From JAJPKK01 sp963824905 (GTDB taxonomy: Bacteria; Pseudomonadota; Alphaproteobacteria; Rhizobiales; Xanthobacteraceae), in the NCBI GenBank assembly GCA_963824905.1, contig CAWGRH010000015.1, positions 49,758 to 113,757 on the forward strand: a stretch of 64,000 nt of DNA, given 5' to 3'. Within the stretch, counting starts at the first letter, position 1. Each line of letters begins with the position of its first letter. Of the stretch, positions 37,185 to 45,184 are shown piece after piece. Under the pieces are notes generated by a model that had not been told where the DNA came from, searched no databases, and was given only the letters and a program-made list of their open reading frames with translations. Made by a program: the position numbers and the translations under genes.

Positions 37185-39296
37185 ATGAAAATACTCAGTG
37201 TCTGCGTCGCCCTGTTCGGCCTCGTCGCCCTCGTGGTGGCCGAGGAGTTCCATGACCTCGCGGGTGGAGGTCTCGGCGCCACCGCACTGATCTCGGCGCT
37301 GGCGATCTGGCGCTCGGTCAACCTGTCGAGCTTCCTCAAGATCTTCATTGCGATCTTCTCGATCGAGACGATCGTGTTCGGGCTGTGCGTGCTCGCCGCC
37401 GAGGCGTCGCTATGGCCCGCGGCTTACGCCGAATACAAGCTGCCGGTGACGCTGCCGATCACGGTCGGCATCTTTTCGATCATCGTCTATCTCGTCGCGC
37501 AGACGAAGGTCGTGCAGCAGATGATGCACATCGCCGACCCGTACTTCGATACCACCGACCCTGGCGGGGCGCGGATATGGCCGCTGCCGCCCTTCACCTC
37601 GCTCGAACGGCGCATCGCGGTGGCGATGGTGGTGTTCCTGGTGCTGATCAATCAGGCGCAGGTCGGAATTACCGTGCGGCTCTCGTTCTTCAACCGTGAC
37701 TGGTTCAACGCCATCCAGAGCAAGGATGCACATGCGTTTTGGCAACTGCTGCTGCTCGTGTTTACGCCCTGGGCCTTCGTGTACGTCGCGAGCACGGTAA
37801 TCGAGTTCGTCGTCCAATCGATGCTGGTGATCCGCTGGCGGCGCTGGCTCACCGAGTTCTTCGTCGCCCGCTGGCTCGGCGACCATACCCATTACCGCAT
37901 GAGCCTCACCGGCAGCGTGGCGGACAATCCGGACCAGCGCATCGCCGAAGACGTCAACCGCTTCATCGACGGCGGCGAGAATCCCGGCGCGGGCATCTAT
38001 TCCTACTCGATCCTGCTGATCTCGACGCTGTCGTCGCTGGTGTCGTTCGCGGTCGTGCTGTGGGGACTCTCCGACAACTTCACCATTCCGGGGACCGAGC
38101 TGCACATCCCCGGCTTCCTGTTCTGGGTTGCGCTCGTCTATGCCGCGGCAGGCACGTGGATCACCCATGTGATCGGGCGCTCGCTGGTCGGGCTCTATTA
38201 CGAGCGCCAGCGCATGGAGGCCGATTTCCGCTTCTCACTTGCGCGGCTTCGCGAATACACCGAGCAGGTCGCGTTGCTCAATGGCGAGGCCACGGAACAG
38301 GCGTCGCTCGGACGGCGGTTCGGCGGCATCATCGGGAACTATCTCGCGCTGGTGAACCGGCGCAAGAAGCTGCTCGCCTTTACCCAGACCTACGGGCAGA
38401 TCTCCCCGATCATCCCCTTCATCTTCACCGCGCCGTTCTACTTCGCGGGTTCCATTGCGCTTGGTGTGATGACGCAGACCGCCGGCGCGTTCGCGCGGGT
38501 CGAAGGCGCCCTCACCTTCTTCGTCAACTATTACAACTCGCTTGCCGGATTCAAATCGGTGGTCGACCGCCTCAGCTCGTTCAACGAGGCGATCGAGAAG
38601 GCCAAGGTGCTCGGCACCATGGGTCCGAAGCGCAGGGCGGCGGCCGGCGGCGGGACCGCGCTCGAGGACGTCCACATCGCGCTCCCCGATGGCACCCGCA
38701 TCGTAGAGACGGAAAAGCTCGCGTTGTCCCACGGCGAAAGCGCGCTGCTCGCCGGGCCATCGGGCTCGGGAAAATCGACGCTGTTCCGCGCCATCTCCGG
38801 CATCTGGCCGTATGGCCAAGGCAGCATCCACATTCCCGACGGCGCATCCGTGATGGTGGTGCCGCAGAAGCCTTACATCCCCATGGGCACGCTGCGCGCC
38901 GCCGTCACCTATCCGAAGCCGTCTGGCTCCCATACCGACGAGGAGGTCCGTCAGGCCCTCATCGACTGCCGGCTCGGCAACCTGCTCAATTGTGTCGACC
39001 GCGAGGAGATGTGGTCGCAGCGCCTCTCCGGCGGCGAGCAGCAGCGCGTCGCGCTGGCGCGCGCACTGCTCACTCAGCCCGACTGGCTGTTCCTCGATGA
39101 ATCGACCTCCGCCCTCGACGAAAAGCTCGAGGCCGAGCTCTACAAGGTGCTGGCGACGCGGCTGCCCAACACGACGCTCGTCTCGATCGGCCATCGCTCG
39201 ACGCTCGGCGCCTTCCACGCCCGCCGCATCGACATGACCGAGACCGAGGGCGGCCAATTCACCCCGCGCGACACGCCGGCCGCCGCGGCGGAGTAG
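37185..39296 (+). CDS. ABC transporter, fused membrane and ATPase domains (YddA/SbmA-like)
   Basis: A 703-aa half-transporter. The N-terminal ~480 residues hold several membrane helices and the SbmA/BacA-like conserved segment (TVRLSFFNRDWFNAIQSKDA, FFVARWLGDHTHYRMSL, NPDQRIAEDVNRFIDGG). The C-terminal ATPase has Walker A AGPSGSGKSTLFRAISG, signature LSGGEQQRVALARALL and Walker B WLFLDESTSALDE. Relatives (YddA, ABC-D group, BacA-related) act on peptides, very-long-chain acyl-CoA or cobalamin. An extra ~100-residue membrane segment precedes the usual N terminus. The 175-bp upstream gap carries no obvious operator. Confidence 0.9.
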   Translation: MKILSVCVALFGLVALVVAEEFHDLAGGGLGATALISALAIWRSVNLSSFLKIFIAIFSIETIVFGLCVLAAEASLWPAAYAEYKLPVTLPITVGIFSIIVYLVAQTKVVQQMMHIADPYFDTTDPGGARIWPLPPFTSLERRIAVAMVVFLVLINQAQVGITVRLSFFNRDWFNAIQSKDAHAFWQLLLLVFTPWAFVYVASTVIEFVVQSMLVIRWRRWLTEFFVARWLGDHTHYRMSLTGSVADNPDQRIAEDVNRFIDGGENPGAGIYSYSILLISTLSSLVSFAVVLWGLSDNFTIPGTELHIPGFLFWVALVYAAAGTWITHVIGRSLVGLYYERQRMEADFRFSLARLREYTEQVALLNGEATEQASLGRRFGGIIGNYLALVNRRKKLLAFTQTYGQISPIIPFIFTAPFYFAGSIALGVMTQTAGAFARVEGALTFFVNYYNSLAGFKSVVDRLSSFNEAIEKAKVLGTMGPKRRAAAGGGTALEDVHIALPDGTRIVETEKLALSHGESALLAGPSGSGKSTLFRAISGIWPYGQGSIHIPDGASVMVVPQKPYIPMGTLRAAVTYPKPSGSHTDEEVRQALIDCRLGNLLNCVDREEMWSQRLSGGEQQRVALARALLTQPDWLFLDESTSALDEKLEAELYKVLATRLPNTTLVSIGHRSTLGAFHARRIDMTETEGGQFTPRDTPAAAAE

Positions 39297-39301
39297 GTGA
39301 A

Positions 39302-39332
39302 TCCCTCCCCCGCTTGGCAAGTGGGAGAGGGA
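39302..39332. terminator. hairpin between convergent genes
   Basis: TCCCTCCCCC-GCTTGGCAAG-TGGGAGAGGGA: a near-perfect inverted repeat (CCCTC.CCC / GGG.GAGGG with CTTG/CAAG) in the 59-bp gap between the ABC transporter (plus) and the PQQ dehydrogenase (minus). It resembles half of the family 6 repeat in ureF. A bidirectional terminator role is likely. Confidence 0.6.
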
Positions 39333-39355
39333 AGCAACCGCCGCGGTTAGAGGCG

Positions 39356-41150
39356 CTACAGCCCGAACACCATCAGCATCACGTTCTGTGGAATCTCCGC
39401 GGCCTCCGGGAACGAGCCCTCGTCGCGCCGCGGCCGGCCGCCGAGGGTGAGCGCGATGTACTGCTTGCCGTTCACCGAATAGGTCATCGGGTTGCCGGCG
39501 AATTGCGTGCCGGTCTCGAAACTCCACAACTCCTGCATGGTGTCTTTGTCGAAGGCGGAGATCTTGCCCATGATGTCGCCCATGAACAGCAGACCTCCGG
39601 CCGTGCCAAGGACACCGGAATAGGCCGGATAGTAGGACTCGAGCCTCTTCGCCACCTTGCCGGTCGCGATGTCGATGCCGCCGAGCAGGCCGTGGCTGAC
39701 CTTGCAGTTGGGGTTGGAGACGTTGCGCACGATCGGCTCGACGGCGTTCTCCTTGGTGTGGCTGCCGCAGAAGATCTCACGGAAGCCTGTGCCGGCGACG
39801 CCCTTTTCCGGGTCGGCCGCGCGTGAGTTGAAGTAGTTTCCCTGCCCGATCATGGCCTGGAAGTAAGTCAGCCCGCGCTGCGGGTCGTAGGTGTTGGGCA
39901 TCAGGGTCGGCATGCCGTAATGGGCGGGGCGCACGTCCATCGCCTTGCGGCCGTATTTGATCACCCGGCCGGAGTAGTCCTGCACTTTCTTCGCCGGATC
40001 ATAGTCGACCGGCTTGCCGGTCTTCTGGTCGAGGCCGGCAGTCCAGTTGACCTCGGTGAAGGGCTCGCCGCGCAGGAACTGACCGTTGGTGCGGTCGAGG
40101 ATGTAGTGGAAGCCGTTGCGATTGGTCTGCGAGATCACCTTGCGCATCTCGCCGCCGATGTTGATGTCGTAGAGCTGGGTGATGGCGACGGCGTCGTAGT
40201 CCCAGCCCTCATTGGCGATGGTCTGGAAATACCATTTCAGCTTCCCGGTATCGACGTCGAGCGCGATGATCGAGCTCGTGTAGAGATTGTCGCCGGGGCG
40301 CCCTTGCGGGTCGAACATGTGCACAGGATTGCCGGTGCCGAAATAGGCGAGGTTCGTCTCGGGATCGTAGGACGGCTCGGTCCATACGCCGCCGCCGCCG
40401 AACGCGATGGTGCGCGGATCGGCCCAGGTCTCCGAGCCCGGCTCGCCCGGCTCCGGAACCACCGAGAAGCGCCACAGGAACTTGCCGGTGTCGGCGGAAT
40501 AGGCGGAGACGTAGCCGCGGCCGCTCTCGTCGCGCCCGGTCGAGCCGATCAGGATCTTGTCCTTGACCGCGAGTGGCGCCGCGGAATGGCCGGAGCCCGG
40601 CGCGGCCGTTGATCGCCGTCGAGACATCGAACACCACCTGCCCGGAGTTCTTGTCGAGCGCGATCAGCCGCGGATTCGGGCTGTCGCGGCCGGTGTTGAT
40701 ATAGAGGTTGTTGCCGAGCAGCGCGACGCTGTGCAGGCTCTGGCCGCCGCCCTGCACCTTGGCATCGTATTTCCACACGATCTTCGGCTTCTCGTCGCGG
40801 ACGTCGAACTTCCAGTATTGCTGATACTGGTTGCCGACATACAGGAAGCCGTCCTCGACCAGCGGGGTGAAATACTGATTGCCTTTGCTGGGCCGGCTGG
40901 GATCGCTGATCGCCGCCATGAACTTGACCTTGAGGTTGGCGACGTTGCCCTTGTTGATCCTGTCGAGGGGTGAATAGTTCCAGTTGTCGTAACCCCCCAT
41001 GCGCATGAGCCAGTTCTGCGGCTCGGCGCGTGCATTGAGCAGGCGCTGATAGGTCGTTTCCGCCGCCAAGGCGGCGTGGCTGACGCCGATCAACAGGGTC
41101 GATATAAGCGCGACGCGGCCGAGGGATGGAGCCTGATGCTGCAGGGTCAT
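39356..41150 (-). CDS. PQQ-dependent alcohol dehydrogenase-like protein, frameshifted
   Basis: About 597 aa when rejoined. ATG 41150 follows GGAGG. The signal peptide is RVALISTLLIGVSHAALAA. The propeller of a quinoprotein dehydrogenase follows (MGGYDNWNYSPLDRINKGNV, FTPLVEDGFLYVGN, KIVWKYDAKVQGGG, STGRDESGRGYVSAYSADTG, AYFGTGNPVHMFDP, RPGDNLYTSSIIALDVDTGK, NEGWDYDAV, GGLLFMGDIMGKISAFDKDT). One extra G/C near 40604 breaks the frame, and removing it gives AINGAPGSGHSAAPLAVKDK. No adjacent cytochrome or PQQ-synthesis gene is present. It would oxidise an alcohol or sugar in the periplasm; the substrate is unknown. Confidence 0.85.
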
Positions 41151-41256
41151 GTGATCCTCCCGATGTTTTCGTTTTTTGACGCGGGCGAACGATAACATTC
41201 GGATCGGGCGCGGTCGACGCGGGGGAATCTTGCTCGCACGCGCGCAAAAATACCGC

Positions 41257-41343
41257 GTCATCGCCGGGCTTGTCCCGGCGACCCCGATACTTGGGCACGG
41301 CCGTGCCACATGATTGGGGTAGCCGGGAGAAGCCCGGCCATGA
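41257..41343. repeat. palindromic intergenic repeat, family 2 (copy 3)
   Basis: GTCATCGCCGGGCTTGTCCCGGCGACCCCGAT...ATTGGGGTAGCCGGGAGAAGCCCGGCCATGAC, with an internal GGCACGGCCGTGCC stem. It lies upstream of the PQQ dehydrogenase gene and downstream of the MarR gene, both minus strand. Confidence 0.85.
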
Positions 41344-41366
41344 CCACCAATGGGGTTGGGGCAGGT

Positions 41367-41864
41367 TCAGCTCTTCGTCCGAGATGGCCTGTGCATGCCG
41401 CCCTCAGGCACTCCTTGCTCCAGCCGCCCTCGCAGTGCCGCGACCGTCTCCTTCGCGGCAACAATGTCCTCAACACGAAGCCCCTTCGTAAGCGCGTTGA
41501 CCCACGGGGTCTGCAGCCGGTCGGCCGCGGCAAAGGCTGTTCGGCCCTTCGCGGTCAGCCCCACGAGGCTGGCGCGGCGGTGGTGCGGGTTGGGCGCGAG
41601 CGCGACATAGCCTTCCGCGGCGAGCTCGTTGACGATCCGCTGCACGCCCTGCCGGTTGAGGCCCATGCTCCGCGCGAGCCGGGCCACCGGCTCCGGACGT
41701 TCGGCAAGCGCGACCGCGCCGAGCACCTGCCAGCGCGCGCTGGTGAGCCCGAGACGCGACACCAGCCGATCGCCGGCGACGAGCAGGCGCCCGTTGAGCC
41801 GAAACACCTCGAGAATCAATTCGGTGACGGCCTCGCCGGCCGGAGTGCGTCGCGCCATTGACAT
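41367..41864 (-). CDS. MarR-family transcriptional regulator
   Basis: A 165-aa winged-helix protein: LTSARWQVLGAVALAERPEP, VARLARSMGLNRQGVQRIVN (recognition helix), ELAAEGYVALAPNPHHRRAS (wing), then VGLTAKGRTAFAAADRLQ. ATG 41864 is chosen; the frame is open to 41894, but that would place codons inside the palindrome at 41876-41895. It is divergent from the DUF1772 gene with a 45-bp gap holding that palindrome, so it probably represses itself and its neighbour and is released by a small ligand. Confidence 0.88.
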   Translation of the reverse strand: MSMARRTPAGEAVTELILEVFRLNGRLLVAGDRLVSRLGLTSARWQVLGAVALAERPEPVARLARSMGLNRQGVQRIVNELAAEGYVALAPNPHHRRASLVGLTAKGRTAFAAADRLQTPWVNALTKGLRVEDIVAAKETVAALRGRLEQGVPEGGMHRPSRTKS

Positions 41865-41875
41865 CGAGGTACCGA

Positions 41876-41895
41876 ATTGACAACATATTGTCAAT
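41876..41895. promoter_or_regulatory. palindromic operator between marR and the DUF1772 gene
   Basis: A perfect 8-bp inverted repeat ATTGACAA-CATA-TTGTCAAT in a 45-bp divergent gap. MarR proteins typically bind 16-20 bp AT-rich palindromes. Each arm contains a TTGACA-type -35 hexamer, so binding would block polymerase in both directions. Confidence 0.7.
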
Positions 41896-41909
41896 ATCAG
41901 GAGGTACCC

Positions 41910-42338
41910 ATGCTGATGGGCCAGATCGCCCTTGCGCTCGCCGCCGCCTTCGCCGGCGCCGCCTTCTACATCAACGTCGCCGAGCAGCCAGCGCGGCTCG
42001 GCCTCGACGACGAAAGTCTGCTGGCCGAATGGAAGCCGAGCTATGCGCGCGGCCTCGCCATGCAGGCGAGCCTCGCCGTCGTGGCCGGCGTCACCGGCCT
42101 CGCCGCGGCGTGGCAGACCGGCGACTGGCGCTGGGTGGTCGGCGCGATCCTGATCCTCGCCAACTGGCCCTACACCCTCCTCGGGATCATGCCGACCAAC
42201 AACCGGCTCAACGCCATCGCTGTGGGGGCCGCCGGGGCGCAGTCACGCAGCCTGATCGAGACCTGGGGACGGCTGCACGCGGTGCGGACCGGCCTCGGCG
42301 TCGCTGCGGCGCTCGCCTATCTCTGGGCTTTGAGCTGA
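41910..42338 (+). CDS. DUF1772 family membrane protein
   Basis: A 142-aa protein from ATG 41910, five bases after AGGAGG. Four hydrophobic segments are seen (LMGQIALALAAAFAGAAFYI, ASLAVVAGVTGLAAAW, WVVGAILILANWPYTLLGIM, GLGVAAALAYLWALS) with the DUF1772 hallmark IMPTNNRLNAI. Function unknown. Small membrane proteins of this type are often paired with MarR regulators, as here, and may be induced by a toxic or lipophilic compound. Confidence 0.82.
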   Translation: MLMGQIALALAAAFAGAAFYINVAEQPARLGLDDESLLAEWKPSYARGLAMQASLAVVAGVTGLAAAWQTGDWRWVVGAILILANWPYTLLGIMPTNNRLNAIAVGAAGAQSRSLIETWGRLHAVRTGLGVAAALAYLWALS

Positions 42339-42362
42339 GGGCCTTCTGAATGTGTTTGACGG

Positions 42363-42531
42363 CCTCATCCTGAGGAGCGTCCGCAGGACGCGTCTCGAAG
42401 GATGGCCGCAAGCCGCAGTGTGCGTGGCCATCGTTCGAGACGGCGCATCGAAATCGGCTGTTGCCGATTTCAACACCATTGAGTGCTGAAGTCAGGCAGG
42501 CCTGACTTCAGTGCGCCTCCTCAGGATGAGG
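42363..42531. repeat. palindromic intergenic repeat, family 4 (copy 1, with nested hairpins)
   Basis: The ends are CCTCATCCTGAGGAG...CTCCTCAGGATGAGG with CGTCTCGAAGGATGG / CATCGTTCGAGACG inside. Two further perfect hairpins are nested: GAAATCGGC-TGTT-GCCGATTTC (42450-42471) and TGAAGTCAGGC-AG-GCCTGACTTCA (42487-42510). The simpler copy is at 55266-55375. It fills the gap between the convergent DUF1772 and SDR genes. Confidence 0.85.
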
Positions 42532-42591
42532 TCTGGAAGACGAAAGGGCTCTTAGCCGCAAAAGCGCTGAACCCCAGTGGACCGCGCCCCA

Positions 42592-43401
42592 TCACGGCAG
42601 ATAGATGCCGCCGCTCACCTGGATCGCTTGCCCGGTGATGTAGCCGCCGCCGGTGCCGCACAGCAGCCCCACCATGCCGGCGACGTCCTCCGGCGTTCCT
42701 TCGCGGCCGACCAGCGGGTGGCCGCCGCCGGGGATGGCGCCGCCCGGGCCCGAGGTCGCCGAGCGCGCGCCGCCGATCTTTCCCGGCACAACGCAGTTGA
42801 CGGTGATGCCGTGGCCCGAGAACTCGACCGCCAGCGCCTTGGTGAGGCCGACGAGCCCGGCCTTGGCCGACACGACATGAGCGCGCCGGGTCGCTCCCAC
42901 ATGCGCTGTGACGCCGCCGATATTGACGATCCTGCCCCACCCCTTCGCAAGCATGCCGGGAATCACCGCCCGGCTGCACAGGAAGGCGCCGTCGAGCACC
43001 ACGGCCATGATGGCGCGCCAGTCGGCGTAGGTCATCTCGGTGAAGGCAGCTTCCCGCCGGTCGGCAGCATTGTTGATGAGGATGTCGACGCCGCCGAGGT
43101 CGCGCGTGATCGCTTCCACCATGCCGGCGACGGCCTGCTCGTCGGAGACGTCCGCGAGCATTGCCCGCGCCGTGCCCCCGACCGCTTCGATCGCCCGCAC
43201 CGCCTCCGCGGCCTCGTCGCGCGAAGTGCGCGCATTCACCACGATCGCAGCGCCGCGCTTGGCGAGCTCCAACGCGGTCGCAAGGCCGATCCGCCGCACA
43301 CCGCCGGTGACCAGGGCGACGCGGCCGGCCAGCTCGGGCTTCTCATGGGATGTCAATGGTGTGGTACTCCCTGCAGCGAGGGGAAAAGCGATCGACCCCA
43401 T
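42592..43401 (-). CDS. SDR-fold oxidoreductase lacking the catalytic Ser and Tyr
   Basis: A Rossmann-fold short-chain dehydrogenase relative: VALVTGGVRRIGLATALELA (cofactor-binding glycines), MLADVSDE, DILINNAADRREA (NNA motif) and ITVNCVVPGKIGG. The active-site region reads RIVNIGGVTAHVG (Ser replaced by Gly) and RRAHVVSAKAGLVGLTKALA (YxxxK Tyr replaced by Val; Lys kept). It may therefore bind NAD(P)H without classical SDR catalysis. The start is uncertain: ATG 43401, or TTG 43356 with GGGAG ten bases before it. It is divergent from hicB. Confidence 0.8.
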   Translation of the reverse strand: MGSIAFPLAAGSTTPLTSHEKPELAGRVALVTGGVRRIGLATALELAKRGAAIVVNARTSRDEAAEAVRAIEAVGGTARAMLADVSDEQAVAGMVEAITRDLGGVDILINNAADRREAAFTEMTYADWRAIMAVVLDGAFLCSRAVIPGMLAKGWGRIVNIGGVTAHVGATRRAHVVSAKAGLVGLTKALAVEFSGHGITVNCVVPGKIGGARSATSGPGGAIPGGGHPLVGREGTPEDVAGMVGLLCGTGGGYITGQAIQVSGGIYLP

Positions 43402-43524
43402 CGACGCCTTTGCGGCGCCGAGCGCGGTTTTGGCCGAGCGCAGGCGACAGCGCAATTACATTTTTCAACGGCTTGCTTCAGCGGCGCCAATCTGGTGCAC
43501 TCGTTCCGACCGAAGGAGCAATGA

Positions 43525-43755
43525 ATGCCGCAAAGCTTGAGCTTCTCCGTCATCCTCGAGCCTCAGGAGGATGGAGGATTTACCGTGCTCGTGCCGGCTC
43601 TTCCCGAGGTCGTGACCGAAGGCGACACCGAGGAAGAGGCTCTCGTCAATGCACGCGAGGCCATCGAAGCCATTCTTGAATATCGGCGTGAAAATGGAAT
43701 CGCGATTCCGGCCGACGCTCCCCCGGAAATTCGGCGAGTGACTGTGGCGGCTTGA
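43525..43755 (+). CDS. hicB: HicB-family antitoxin
   Basis: A 76-aa protein with the partial RNase H-like HicB fold: FSVILEPQEDGGFTVLVPAL, then VTEGDTEEEALVNAREAIEA and a short tail with no clear DNA-binding domain. ATG 43525 follows AAGGAG. The toxin-like hicA gene starts one base after its stop. The antitoxin-first order is the reverse of the classical hicAB order but is common for this HicB subtype. Confidence 0.85.
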   Translation: MPQSLSFSVILEPQEDGGFTVLVPALPEVVTEGDTEEEALVNAREAIEAILEYRRENGIAIPADAPPEIRRVTVAA

Positions 43756-43756
43756 C

Positions 43757-43993
43757 GTGACTGGCGGTCGACTGCCAGCCGTCAGTGGCAGGCGCACGAT
43801 CCAAGCATTGACTCGGGCCGGGTTTGTAATCAATCGCATTACCGGCAGCCATCATGTCCTTGTGTTTCCCGGTGACCCCACGCGAACCGTAACTGTTCCT
43901 GTCCATGCCCGGCGCGATCTGAAGCCAGGCACTCTACGCAGCATCATTCGTCAAGCGCGTCTGACCGTGGACGAATTCGTCGCCCTTCTTTGA
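43757..43993 (+). CDS. hicA: HicA-family mRNA interferase toxin
   Basis: A 78-aa dsRBD-like protein from GTG 43757. The HicA core is visible: RRTIQALTRAGFVINRITGS, with GSHHVLVF carrying the catalytic His, then TVTVPVHARRDLKPGTLRSI and IRQARLTVDEFVALL. It would cleave mRNA when the HicB partner is lost. It is coupled to hicB with a one-base gap. Confidence 0.87.
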   Translation: MTGGRLPAVSGRRTIQALTRAGFVINRITGSHHVLVFPGDPTRTVTVPVHARRDLKPGTLRSIIRQARLTVDEFVALL

Positions 43994-44003
43994 CCGGAAA
44001 GGT

Positions 44004-45173
44004 TCACACGGCCCCCACCGCATACTTCCTCACCTTCGCCTCGTCGACCGCGATTCCCATCCCTGGCTCGTCGGAAACCTCGATCGCGCCTTCGGCAAAA
44101 CGCATGGGCGCGGCGATGAGATCGTCCTTGTAATAGATGCCGGCGACCTGCCCGGACTGCGCTTCGGCCGGCGTCGACACCGGGACGACGCAGGAGAGCG
44201 TCACCGCCGGCGCGACGGAGGCGAGCACGATATTGGCGCGGTTGCCGATGCCGGTTTCGACCGAGCCGTTGACGTTGCAAACGAGGCCGGCCGCCCGCGC
44301 GACCGCGGCGACCTCCATGGCGCGGAACAGCCCGCCCGGTTTGGTCGTGTAGATCGAGACGATCTGCGCCGCCCTTTTCTCGGCGATCTCGATCACGTCG
44401 TGCGCGTTCCACGCGCTCTCGTCGGCCATGACAGGCGCATCGACCGCACGCGCGACCTCGGCGAGGCGCGCGATGCCCTCGACCGGCTGCTCGAAATAGA
44501 GGAGATCGCAGCGCGCCATGCGCCAGAAGGTGCGGATCGCGTCCGCCGGCGTCGCATAGCCCTGGTTGGCGTCGACGCACAGCGCGACCTTGGGTCCGGC
44601 CGCATTGCGCACCCTCGCCACCATCTCGACGTCGCGGTCGGGATCGACGCCGACCTTGATCTTGAAGGTGCGGATGCCCTCCTGCGCCGCCTGTGCCGCT
44701 TCGCGCTCGGCTTGCGCAAAGCCGATCAGCCCGATCGAATGGGTGACCGGGATATGCCGGCGCAGCACGCCGCCGAGAAGCCGCGCGCTCGGCACGCCGA
44801 GCTGCCGCCCGGCAAGATCGTAGGCCGCGATCTCGATCGCCGCCTTGGCATAGGGGTGGCCCTTGAGCGCGCGGTCCATGCGGGCATGAAGCTCGACGAT
44901 GTCGCCGGGCCGGCACCCCATGACGGACGGCGCGAGATACTGCGTCACCACCACGCGCACGGTGCCCGGGCTTTCGCCGAAATAGCGCCCGAACTCGCCG
45001 CCCCAGTCCTTGAGCGCCGGCGCCTCGCCCCAACCGACGCCGCCGTCGGCATCGGTCATCTTGAGGATGACATAGCCGCCGATCGGCTCCTGCAGCCCCG
45101 TCCACTTGTGCTCGCGCCGCGTCGGCAGGCTCACGTGAAAGAGCTCGATGCCGCAGATGGGTGAGTTGCTCAT
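44004..45173 (-). CDS. mandelate racemase/muconate lactonizing enzyme family protein
   Basis: A 389-aa enolase-superfamily enzyme. The capping domain is followed by the barrel with KxK in FKIKVGVDPDRDVEMVARVR, metal ligands in LCVDANQGYA (Asp), YFEQPVEGI (Glu) and VMADESAWN (Asp/Glu), and a further Lys in YTTKPGGLFRAMEVA, which together resemble the MLE-type subgroup. It abstracts a proton alpha to a carboxylate; the specific acid is unknown. It is 11 bp downstream of the M24-fold gene on the same strand, so the two are probably cotranscribed. Confidence 0.9.
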   Translation of the reverse strand: MSNSPICGIELFHVSLPTRREHKWTGLQEPIGGYVILKMTDADGGVGWGEAPALKDWGGEFGRYFGESPGTVRVVVTQYLAPSVMGCRPGDIVELHARMDRALKGHPYAKAAIEIAAYDLAGRQLGVPSARLLGGVLRRHIPVTHSIGLIGFAQAEREAAQAAQEGIRTFKIKVGVDPDRDVEMVARVRNAAGPKVALCVDANQGYATPADAIRTFWRMARCDLLYFEQPVEGIARLAEVARAVDAPVMADESAWNAHDVIEIAEKRAAQIVSIYTTKPGGLFRAMEVAAVARAAGLVCNVNGSVETGIGNRANIVLASVAPAVTLSCVVPVSTPAEAQSGQVAGIYYKDDLIAAPMRFAEGAIEVSDEPGMGIAVDEAKVRKYAVGAV

Positions 45174-45184
45174 AACGCCGACCC

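Noticed and set aside
42363..42531. Possible CRISPR-like or phage attachment structure
   Set aside because: There is no regular spacer array; the element recurs at 55266 as a dispersed palindromic repeat.
44004..45173. Naming a specific substrate (for example muconate or galactarate) for the enolase-family enzyme
   Set aside because: The visible residues fix the superfamily and subgroup but not the substrate.
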